Below are positions 55,531 to 64,000 of a stretch of DNA of 64,000 bases, piece after piece. The notes beneath the pieces are model-generated. The model saw nothing but the letters and a program-made list of their open reading frames with translations. It ran no database searches and was not told the origin of the DNA. Position 1 is the stretch's first letter; each line of letters starts with the position of its first letter. This DNA is from Panulirus ornatus (lineage: Eukaryota; Arthropoda; Malacostraca; Decapoda; Palinuridae): assembly GCF_036320965.1 (NCBI RefSeq), contig NC_092249.1:8264569-8328568 (forward strand), given 5' to 3'. A program made the position numbers and the translations under genes.

Positions 55531-56903
55531 TGAGTGCTGGTGGCTCGTGTCGCCAGAGGGAATTCGTTGGGTCGTAGTCATTGAGGCCAGAACTGACGCA
55601 CTTGGTCGACACTCGCGTCACTGCCTGGACGACTGGCGTACACCACTCGCCAGACACACTGCCCCTGGGCGAGGGAGAAGGAAGTAGAGTAGCGCGGTTG
55701 CGTACATCTGGCTTCCCTCCTCACAGCCGTTATATTAAGTCAATTTACATAATTTCGGGCCATTATCTCCTGCTACGTCCATCATCAGCTATCAAGCCCC
55801 ATCGTCCCTAATGCTCGTTCTCTCTGACAACGGATGGGTCTCTGGCATCGCATCCCTTTCCACGTTTCTCTTCCTGGTTCGAATCCCTCCCTTAATAGCA
55901 TTAGTCCCTAAACATGCGTCAGCGTTGACGATACGGGACTCGCCGTCCTTTCATATCCTTGCGTAGTCCTACGTAATCCTCTTCAAATCAGTTGATTTGC
56001 AGAGGGAAAGTTATAATCACTTTCGTACCATTTTGCTCATTTCGGGGACTAACTCTCTTCAGGCGTGTTGGTCGCTTGGACAGACGCATATGGGAGAGTT
56101 GGACGATCGTGTTCTTAGGGTACGAGATCCACCTTTGCCCTTCTCTACTCTCCTGTACGGCTGTGAATGTGAGCACCACACGTAAAGTTAACTGAATGTT
56201 ACTTCACAGGGAGGCTAAAAGGTGGTGGTGGTGCTGCTGCTGCTCCTCTACACCAGAGAATTACGACGGTTTACGGATGAAAGACGAATTCACCTGGCGA
56301 GGGAATGTTCGTTTTCTGTGTTTGTATAAATACCGAAAATGTCTGGGCTCTTCCGCGGAGTTTTCTTTTGTATTCGTGGCGATTTGAGCTCCGAAGGCCC
56401 TCTCTGAAGCGATTCGAATCCTCTCGCCGCGAGCATGTAAAACGTCCCCTTCTGCGGTAAATGACTATAGATGTGAACAAAGACTCGGGACTGCAGCTGT
56501 GCCACTTACCCGTGAAGCTTCGAATCGCTATCTCATTACCGCTCGTTTCGCCTCACCGCGAATCCAGGAAAGCCTCGAAATGTCGCGTCGTGAATCTACA
56601 AGCCGTGTGGCAAAGTGAGGCCAGGAGACAAAAATGATGGTTTTAAGCAGAATTTCCCACTGGGAAATGTGACTGTCAAATTTCCAGGGTCAAAGCCGGT
56701 GCTCGAAAAAATGGATTCGGGCCGGATACATGTACATCAGCAGTCGGCTCTAATCCACGTTAGTGGGGGAGAGGATGAATGTGCTTTAGTGGATAGTCAG
56801 TGACCCAAAACCCTGAAATTTAACTCTGAACTCCTAGATATTCAGGTCCAGCATGCTGTAAAAATGGCTGTGGCAAGGTCAAACTGTTGAAGTTGAGAGA
56901 AAT

Positions 56904-56906
<3 letters not shown>
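55528..56906. other. Unannotated sequence
   Basis: About 1.4 kb without recognised element or coding domain. It contains a short GGTGGTGGTGCTGCTGCTGC run near 56222. Confidence 0.5.

Positions 56907-56986
<80 letters not shown>
56907..56986. repeat. (TA)n microsatellite
   Basis: TA tract of about 80 bp before a LINE copy. Confidence 0.97.
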
Positions 56987-56990
<4 letters not shown>

Positions 56991-56994
56991 CTCA

Positions 56995-58024
56995 TTAAAT
57001 TTTAGGGAGAATAAAAAGATGTTCTGGAAGGAGGTAAATAAAGTGCGTAAGACAAGGGAGCAAATGGGAACTTCAGTGAAGGGCGCAAATGGGGAGGTGA
57101 TAACAAGTAGTGGTGATGTGAGAAGGAGATGGAGTGAGTATTTTGAAGGTTTGTTGAATGTGTTTGATGATAGAGTGGCAGATATAGGGTGTTTTGGTCG
57201 AGGTGGTGTGCAAAGTGAGAGGGTTAGGGAAAATGATTTGGTAAACAGAGAAGAGGTAGTAAAAGCTTTGCGGAAGATGAAAGCCGGCAAGACAGCAGGT
57301 TTGGATGGTATTGCAGTGGAATTCATTAAAAAAGGGGGTGACTGTATAGTTGACTGGTTGGTAAGGTTATTTAATGTATGTATGACTCACGGTGAGGTGC
57401 CTGAGGATTGGCGGAATGCGTGCATAGTGCCATTGTACAAAGGCAAAGGGGATAAGAGTGAGTGCTCAAATTACAGAGGTATAAGTTTGTTGAGTATTCC
57501 TGGTAAATTATATGGGAGGGTATTGATTGAGAGGGTGAAGGCATGTATAGAGCATCAGATTGGGGAAGAGCAGTGTGGTTTCAGAAGTGGTAGAGGATGT
57601 GTGGATCAGGTGTTTGCTTTGAAGAATGTATGTGAGAAATACTTAGAAAAGCAAATGGATTTGTATGTAGCATTTATGGATCTGGAGAAGGCATATGATA
57701 GAGTTGATAGAGATGCTCTGTGGAAGGTATTAAGAATATATGGTGTGGGAGGCAAGTTGTTAGAAGCAGTGAAAAGTTTTTATCGAGGATGTAAGGCATG
57801 TGTACGTGTAGGAAGAGAGGAAAGTGATTGGTTCTCAGTGAATGTAGGTTTGCGGCAGGGGTGTGTGATGTCTCCATGGTTGTTTAATTTGTTTATGGAT
57901 GGGGTTGTTAGGGAGGTGAATGCAAGAGTTTTGGAAAGAGGGGCAAGTGTATGGGGGTGGGTTGGGCCATTTCTTTCGTCTGTTTCCTTGCGCTACCTCG
58001 CAAACGCGGGAGACAGCGACAAAG

Positions 58025-58026
<2 letters not shown>
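56995..58026 (+). mobile_element. RTE-type LINE, internally deleted copy
   Basis: Starts at about ORF residue 408 (V-N-F-R-E-N-K-K). It continues without frame break through N-Y-R-G-I-S-L-L, F-M-D-L-E-K-A-Y-D and R-Q-G-C-V-M-S-P to L-E-R-G-A-S (residue about 726). It then jumps at 57949 straight into the 3' UTR (GTATGGGGGTGGGTTGGG) and the tail. About 800 bp of codons plus proximal UTR are missing, including the catalytic F-A-D-D. The fused frame stays open to 58161. Confidence 0.92.

Positions 58027-58096
<70 letters not shown>
58027..58096. repeat. (TA)n microsatellite
   Basis: TA tract of about 70 bp between the internally deleted LINE and a mini-LINE. Confidence 0.97.
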
Positions 58097-58101
<5 letters not shown>

Positions 58102-58324
58102 GGGGATAGGGGAGAAAGAATACTTCCCACGTATTCCCTGCATGTCGTAGAAGGCGACTAAAAGGAGAGGGAGCGGGTGGCTGGAAATCCTCCCCTCTCA
58201 TTTTTTTTTTTTGATTTTCCAAAAGAAGGAACAGAGAATGGGTCCAGATGAGGATATTCCCTCTAAGGCCCAGTCCTCTGTTCTTAACGCTACCTCGCTA
58301 ATGCGGGAAATGGCGAATAGTACG

Positions 58325-58332
<8 letters not shown>
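58097..58332 (+). mobile_element. Mini-LINE, copy 10
   Basis: Complete from CCCTGGGGATAGGGG to CTACCTCGCTAATGCGGG and an A-rich end. Confidence 0.87.
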
Positions 58333-58381
<49 letters not shown>

Positions 58382-58387
58382 TTTTTT
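58333..58387. repeat. (TA)n microsatellite
   Basis: TA tract of about 48 bp plus a T-run, centre of an inverted pair of mini-LINEs. Confidence 0.96.
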
Positions 58388-58612
58388 TTCATACTATTCG
58401 CCATTTCCCGCGATAGCGAGGTAGCGTCAAGAACAGAGGACTGGGCCTTTGAGGGAATATCCTCACCTGGACCTCTCCTCTGTTCCTTCTTTTGGAAAAA
58501 AAAAAAAACGAGAGGGGAGGATTTCCAGCCCCCCGCTCCCTTCCCTTCTAGTCGCCTTCTACGACACGCAGGGAATACGTGGGAAGTATTCTTTCTCCCC
58601 TATCCCCTATAT
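58388..58612 (-). mobile_element. Mini-LINE, copy 11
   Basis: Minus strand, complete. Faces copy 10 tail-to-tail. Its 5' end passes into a short CCCCTATATAT repeat (58605-58635) that appears to duplicate its terminal bases. Confidence 0.87.
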
Positions 58613-58799
58613 ATCCCCTATATATCCCCTATATATATATATATATATATTTATATATCATCATCATCAGTAGAGAGGAAAAAGTACAGACACGTCAACA
58701 CAAAATTAATTTTCCCAACTTTCGTAACAGAAAATCCATTTTCCTCCTTGTGAAAAGCCAAACGATTTCCTTTCTTATTTTCCTTTAAATAGAAATTCA

Positions 58800-58915
58800 A
58801 GGCTTACGAAATTTTTCACCCTCGCCTCCATCAGGTAATAACCAGACATCCCACCAGCTTTTCTTCTCAGCACATTTACATCCAGGAGTCTCTCTTTCTC
58901 TGACACACATCTGGA
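58800..58915 (-). mobile_element. RTE-type LINE, small diverged endonuclease fragment
   Basis: On the minus strand the codons read L-L-D-V-N-V-L-R-R-K, then G-G-M-S-G-Y-Y-L-M-E-A-R-V-K. This matches residues 240-264 of the intact ORF, with the endonuclease S-D-H changed to S-G-Y. An old relic without LINE ends. Confidence 0.75.
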
Positions 58916-60179
58916 GGCTTGAGACGGACTCGTCCAGTAAAGTTAACATGAAACAGTTCAACTCATATACCCTACCCAGGACAGCAGAGGTATATCACCC
59001 AGCCGTCCGCACATCCATCATAACATTACTCCAACATTCGCCACAACTTTAATGGGTGTGTCAAGATTCCCCCTAAAGTTTGCACCAGGCGCTTATGATA
59101 TGTTGAGGAAGTTGGTGTTCGCTGGCTTCTGGTGAAGTCATCATTAATCATTTGGCCAGTAATTTTGTCTTGTCTTCTTTCGGGTAGACTGACCCTGTAC
59201 CCTGCATTGGTTAGCTTTGGGTCATCCCTAAAAAAGAAAGTGAGTGCAGATGTCAGTCTCTGATTAGAATCATTTTTCAGTTAAGGCGAGACCGTGATGT
59301 GGACATTTTTGTGTCCATGGCTGGAGCCTTAAAAGATAGACTGAAAGACTTGCTGAGTTTAAAAGCATTATGATTATGAAGACGTGTCGTGATGGGGGCG
59401 AGGTAGTAAGTAAAAGCCTTATTTTCTTCGCTGCCTTACTCCCTTCTGTCCAATGAAGCATACTCAAAACGCATACCTCAATACACACGTTCAAAATAGT
59501 ATCTTACAACCTTTTATATGAAACAATATGACACCACGGACGAAATATTTTGAGAAATGCCTATATGCCTGGCTTTAGTTTGTAACCCTAAGTTCACCTT
59601 ATTGTAACATATTGATATCCATAAACATTTTTTATCATGCTAATTTCATATTTCGATAGACATAACTATAAAGTGGAGCTGCCGTGATTATTACGAAATT
59701 TGTCTCATATTTACGCTCAGCAGCCCTACCGAGACAACACGAGTCGTATTGATCATTTCGATATTCTTACGACCCATCCGAGAAGTTACTAAAAAATTTT
59801 TACCCTGTGTAAATCATTCTCCCCCCCCAAAAAAAAAAAAGAATAAAGAAAAAAAATTACTTTGTGATTACCAACTCGTAATTGCCTAATTGCCTGTTTG
59901 TACAGTGTGGGTGAAGAGTTCAATACTCCTGAGACCCCAAGAGTGTGGTGATAGGTGGAACTGGCGCGTAAAACTCACCGCAGGAAATTCTATAGAGTGC
60001 TCAGAATCAAGCGTCGTGTGATATACATATTGAGAAGTTATTTGTATGTGACGTAAGTGTGTGGAAGGCGGGGAAGAGTAATTGACAGCCACTGTAGTGC
60101 TGGTTCACCACCCTCTCTAACTCCTCCCATATCTAGACTAGTGGTGCCTCCCTGGTCAGTGGCTGGCGGCTCTCAACCA

Positions 60180-60182
<3 letters not shown>
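58916..60182. other. Unannotated sequence
   Basis: About 1.3 kb with no recognised element or coding domain. Confidence 0.5.

Positions 60183-60214
<32 letters not shown>
60183..60214. repeat. (GT)n microsatellite
   Basis: GT tract of about 32 bp. Bases 60215-60490 are unannotated. Confidence 0.95.
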
Positions 60215-60216
<2 letters not shown>

Positions 60217-60490
60217 AGCGTTGTGTTGATTAATCTCTTCCGCGTAGCGAAAATCCGAAGTTATTGTGAAGTTATTTTGATAAAGTCACGTTTGTCCCTA
60301 CTTAGGAAATTAACTTCCGGGTGATCTATCTTTCTCATTTTCTAATAGCTATTGACATTTTGATTAATGTGTGATAAACGTGAGTTGCGTCACACTAGAT
60401 TTTCTCGAACTTCTCAGTACATAAGGATTTGCCAAGAATAAACATGTCTCGGGACTTGCCAATTAAGATAATGAGAAAAAAATTGAGTAA

Positions 60491-60502
60491 GTATATATAT
60501 AC

Positions 60503-60595
<93 letters not shown>

Positions 60596-60600
60596 TATAT
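60491..60600. repeat. (TA)n microsatellite
   Basis: TA tract of about 100 bp with ACGTG and CATA interruptions. Confidence 0.97.
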
Positions 60601-60775
60601 GAACACGAATATAGTACATATGAACACGCACTTTCATACCAGTCATAATATCCTCCAACAGCCTTGATTCGAACTTAGGGCCTTGTGCGTGGCATTTGGG
60701 ATACCACGGAAAAGTTCCTGGGTTCGAGTCCTGGCTGTTAGAGTGTATTATATGATATATATATATATATATAAG
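60601..60775 (+). mobile_element. tRNA-derived SINE-like head, between (TA)n tracts
   Basis: B box GGGTTCGAGTCCTGG near 60718 with GGATACCACGG upstream, and a second, inverted TTCGAACTTAGG near 60669. It ends in TTAGAGTGTATTATATGATATA. I cannot identify a clean A box. It resembles the heads at 10745 and 43110 more than the SINE family at 36117. Confidence 0.45.
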
Positions 60776-61029
60776 TGCAGACGACGACAATATTGTATCA
60801 AAGTATAGGCCCGACGGCAGATGTTATTATAGGCTAGCAGTACAACACGGGTACTGAATGCCTCATGTTACTTGCTGGTATGGTTAGGTGGGAGCTAACC
60901 AACACCCACCAGAGTCCTCGTTAATCGGTACACAAACCAGAAAGATTTCCCTTGTGATTACACTCCTCTGATTGCCTCTTTCTCATTAACTGCTGTTATC
61001 ATCCCTTAGTCTTCGTTTACAGATGGTAC

Positions 61030-61930
61030 AGTGCTGTTATCTTGAGTCTCTGTGTAGTGTTGGTAGAGTGGTGTTATTTTGAGTCTCTTTGTAGTGTTGG
61101 TAGAGTGCTGTTATCTTGATTCTCTGTGTAGTGGTGGTAGAGTGGTGTTATTTTGAGTCTTTGTGTACTGTTGGTAGAGTGGTGTTATCTTGAGTCTCTG
61201 TGTAGTGGTGGTAGAGTGGTGTTATCTTGAGTCTCTGTGTAGTGTTGGTAGAGTGGTGTTATCTTGAGTCTCTGTGTAGTGTTGGTAGAGTGCTGTTATC
61301 TTGAGTCTCTGTGTAGTGGTGGTAGAGTGCTGTTATCTTGAGTCTCTGTGTAGTGGTGGTAGAGTGGTGTTATCTTGAGTCTCTGTGTAGTGTTGGTAGA
61401 GTGGTGTTATCTTGAGTCCCTGTGTAGTGTTGGTAGAGTGGTGTTATCTTGAGTCTCTGTGTAGTGTTGGTAGATTGGTGTTATCTTGAGTCTCTGTGTA
61501 GTGTTGGTAGATTGGTGTTATCTTGAGTCTCTGTGTAGTGTTGGTAGAGTGCTGTTATCTTGAGTCTCTGTGTAGTGGTGGTAGAGTGCTGTTATCTTGA
61601 GTCTCTGTGTAGTGGTGGTAGAGTGGTGTTATCTTGAGTCTCTGTGTAGTGTTGGTAGAGTGGTGTTATCTTGAGTCTCTGTGTAGTGTTGGTAGAGTGC
61701 TGTTATCTTGAGTCTCTGTGTAGTGTTGGTAGAGTGGTGTTATTTTGAGTCTCTGTGTAGTGGTGGTAGAGTGGTGTTATTTTGAGTCTTTGTGTAGTGT
61801 TGGTAGAGTGGTGTTATCTTGAGTCTCTGTGTGGTGTTGGTAGAGTGGTGTTATCTTGAGTCTCTGTGTAGTGTTGGTAGAGTGTTATCTTGAGTCTCTG
61901 TGTACTGTTGGTAGAGTGATGCCATACTTC
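61030..61930. repeat. 37-bp minisatellite, about 24 copies
   Basis: Unit GGTGTTATCTTGAGTCTCTG followed by TGTAGTG(T/G)TGGTAGAGT. Variation is limited to G/C in GTG(G/C)TGTT, T/G in the second half and a few T-for-C changes. The distribution of variants suggests block-wise amplification of two to three units at a time. Edges at 61022 and 61890-62060 are decayed units. Confidence 0.94.
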
Positions 61931-62590
61931 GCTTTTGTGTATCGTTGGCAGAGTGGTGTCAGCTGTGGTTTGCCCCAGTATTTGTGTACTGCTGGTAAAG
62001 TCAAGATGTCACCCCATTCTTTGTGTTCTGTTGGCAGAGTGTTATTCTTCTTTGTTGTCAGGTGTTCTTGTAGTGCCAATAGCCTTTTGTCTATTCAGTT
62101 TCTGTTCTAAGGTATAACCAGGTGGAATAGATTTCCTACTCTGTTACTTGGTCTGTTACCCAAGTGTATCTTCTTTTTTTCCTGTTGAAAGACAACAGTA
62201 TTCCAGACTTTGCTGTTGGTAAATTGTGGTCATATTGGTAGCTGCTGGTAAACAGCCGTCCTTTGGTCTTGATGTAAACTACTTTTTCGCAGCGTTTTAT
62301 TTACTGTTTGCAGGCTCTTGTTTGCAGTCCCTCTCCCCACTTAGAGAAGACTGGTGAGTCTGTCTCTAGAATGGTACTTGATCCCAGCAAGATCGTAAAC
62401 AGAGAATAGATTGTTTGCTGGGGTTTACCTTTATTGTTACTGACGTCCCATAAATCCTGGTTTACAGTAAACAGACTTCTATCTCTCAAAGACCCTGATT
62501 TCTCCTGGAAGATTGGTGTACACGAGCCTTAGTCTACTAGTCTACAACAAATGCTGCCAGGATTCGTCTGTAGATTGCTTCTATATCTAT
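61931..62590. other. Decayed minisatellite edge and unannotated sequence
   Basis: Up to about 62060, degenerate TGTGTA(C/T)TG(T/C)TGGTA(G/A)AGT units remain. After that nothing is recognised. Confidence 0.55.
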
Positions 62591-62770
<180 letters not shown>

Positions 62771-62794
62771 TCATACTTGCTTGACTTCATTAAT

Positions 62795-62821
62795 TCCTGT
62801 CGCTACCTCGCCACGCAGGAA

Positions 62822-62895
<74 letters not shown>
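62795..62895. repeat. LINE-tail-like relic and (GA)n microsatellite
   Basis: CTGTCGCTACCTCGCCACGC at 62798 resembles the LINE tail motif and runs into a GA tract at 62824-62895. Bases 62896-63102 are unannotated, pyrimidine-rich. Confidence 0.7.
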
Positions 62896-62897
<2 letters not shown>

Positions 62898-63100
62898 TGA
62901 CTTCCACTCTGTGCACATTCCTCTGAACAGTAAAGATATATCGTTTCTCCCTCTCTCCCCCAATTCAATTTAATGAATTCTCACTTCCACTCTCTCCAAT
63001 GGTCTATCTTTCTCATTCATTTTCCCCTCTCTTCCATTTTTCTTTCCTCACTTTTGTATCTATTACTCCTCTACTATGCAACCTGTCTGGATGTATTTTA

Positions 63101-63272
<172 letters not shown>

Positions 63273-63361
63273 ATACATATACATACATGTACATACACAT
63301 GTACATATTCATACTTGCCTTCATCCTGTCACTACCCTGCCCCACAGGAAAACAGCATCGC

Positions 63362-63572
63362 TGTCCCTGGGGATGGGGAGAAAGAATACCTCCCATGTAT
63401 CCCTGCATCTTGTAGAAGGCAACTAAAAGGGGAGGTAGCAGGGGCTGGAAATCCTCCCCTTCCATTTTTACTTTTGTTTTTTTCCTAAAGAAGGAACAGA
63501 GAAGGGGGCTCAGTCCTCTGTTCCTAACGCTACCCCACTAACACGGGAAATGGCGAATATGTATGAAAGAGA
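63362..63572 (+). mobile_element. Mini-LINE, copy 13 (diverged)
   Basis: From CCCTGGGGATGGGG to CTACCCCACTAACACGGG and GAATATGTATGAAAGAG. CpG positions of the family are mostly changed to TG or CA, as expected for an older copy. Confidence 0.8.
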
Positions 63573-63582
63573 AATATATATA

Positions 63583-63818
63583 TCCCTGGGGATAGGGGAT
63601 TAAGAATACTTCCCACGTATTCCCTGCGTGTCGTAGAAGGCGACTAAAAGGGGAGGGAGCGGGGGGCTGGAAATCCTCCCCTCTCATTTTTTTTTTTTTT
63701 TTCCAAAAGAAGGAACAGAGGGGGCCAGGTGAGGATATTCCAAAAAAGGCCCAGTCCTCTGTTCTTAACGCTACCTCGCTAACGCGGGAAATGGCAAATA
63801 GTTTAAAAGAAAGAAAGA

Positions 63819-63821
<3 letters not shown>
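63583..63821 (+). mobile_element. Mini-LINE, copy 14
   Basis: Complete and young, head-to-tail behind copy 13 with about 10 bp of TA between. It shares GGGATTAAGAATACTTCC and the CCAAAAAAGGC variant with copy 7 (26983), so the two are one subfamily. Confidence 0.87.
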
Positions 63822-63897
<76 letters not shown>

Positions 63898-63904
63898 TTA
63901 TATG
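63822..63904. repeat. (TA)n microsatellite
   Basis: TA tract of about 66 bp plus a GTATATATTTATATG mixed end. Confidence 0.96.
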
Positions 63905-64000
63905 TATATATATGTGTTTATCATACTTTGTCGCTCTCTCCCGCGTTAGTGAGGTAGCGCAAGGAAACATACGAAAGAATGGCCCAACCCACCCACATGC
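63905..64000 (-). mobile_element. RTE-type LINE 3' end, cut by window edge
   Basis: On the minus strand the tail CGCTACCTCACTAACGCGGG and upstream GGCCATTCTTTCGTATGTTT and GGGTGGGT of the 3' UTR are visible; the rest of the copy lies beyond the window. Confidence 0.85.

Noticed and set aside
57949..58161. 424-residue chimeric protein at the internally deleted LINE as a new gene
   Set aside because: The extra residues come from the 3' UTR, a (TA)n tract and a mini-LINE read in frame by chance. The reverse transcriptase part lacks its catalytic F-A-D-D.
61030..61930. Possible CRISPR-like array (also considered at 23265-23800)
   Set aside because: The units are contiguous with no unique spacers and the DNA is eukaryotic. 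These are minisatellites.

Overview
This 64 kb window is eukaryotic, repeat-dominated DNA. The best guess is a malacostracan crustacean, probably a decapod. The reasons are very dense long dinucleotide microsatellites ((TA)n, (GA)n, (CA)n), a mixture of LINE, Penelope-like and tRNA-derived retroelements, and the absence of any recognisable bacterial gene organisation. I found no convincing host protein-coding exon and no functional RNA gene. The organism call is an inference from composition.

The dominant component is one family of RTE-type non-LTR retrotransposon (LINE). A near full-length copy lies on the minus strand at about 10951-14285. Its uninterrupted 998-residue ORF carries an apurinic-type endonuclease followed by a reverse transcriptase. 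At least a dozen further pieces of the family occur: 5246-7148, 15017-15410, 15485-16236, 17236-17820, 24197-24840, 25270-25356, 31885-34616, 37238-37608, 37679-38141, 39100-39360, 42505-43080, 43262-44465, 45109-48150, 54453-55231, 56995-58026, 58800-58915 and 63905-64000. Two age or 3'-UTR classes are visible. Young copies have a short 3' UTR; older copies have a long 3' UTR containing a second copy of the tail hairpin motif.

A second abundant unit of about 230 bp occurs at least 13 times on both strands: 1016, 10111, 16833, 17837, 24917, 25358, 26983, 44797, 52374, 58097, 58388, and a cluster at 63224-63820. Aligned by eye, its 5' part matches the 5' UTR and first codons of the LINE and its 3' part matches the LINE 3' tail. 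It therefore looks like an internally deleted, non-autonomous LINE derivative, here called a mini-LINE. LINE and mini-LINE ends repeatedly abut (TA)n tracts, which suggests (TA)n as a preferred landing site or as the scar of insertion.

Other retroelements are present. A 5'-truncated Penelope-like element (28983-30577, minus) has YVDD reverse transcriptase and GIY-YIG remnants and a downstream hammerhead-ribozyme-like fold. Orphan copies of the same ribozyme-bearing tail lie at 16580-16810, 17060-17236 and 44500-44690. Fragments of a CR1/Jockey-like LINE are at 3530-3770 and 20770-21185, and a second GIY-YIG fragment is at 9548-9640. A tRNA-derived SINE family is at 26710, 35745, 36117 and 50463, with other tRNA-like heads at 10745, 43110 and 60600.

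Minisatellites fill much of the rest: 33 bp at 2190, about 78 bp at 7470, about 60 bp at 8927, 83 bp at 18757, 40 bp at 23265, 24 bp at 40175, 22 bp at 41190, about 48 bp at 49745 and 37 bp at 61030.

The most interesting observations are these. (1) The LINE copy at 45109-48150 has a sharply bounded stretch with an extreme one-directional A-to-G excess on the sense strand. (2) The mini-LINE family shares both ends with the intact LINE, and other copies (56995-58026, 43262-44465) look like intermediates of the same internal-deletion process. (3) Penelope-associated hammerhead-like ribozymes are present. (4) A head-to-head inverted pair of LINE 3' ends lies around a (TA)n centre, with a 12-bp target-site duplication for one arm.
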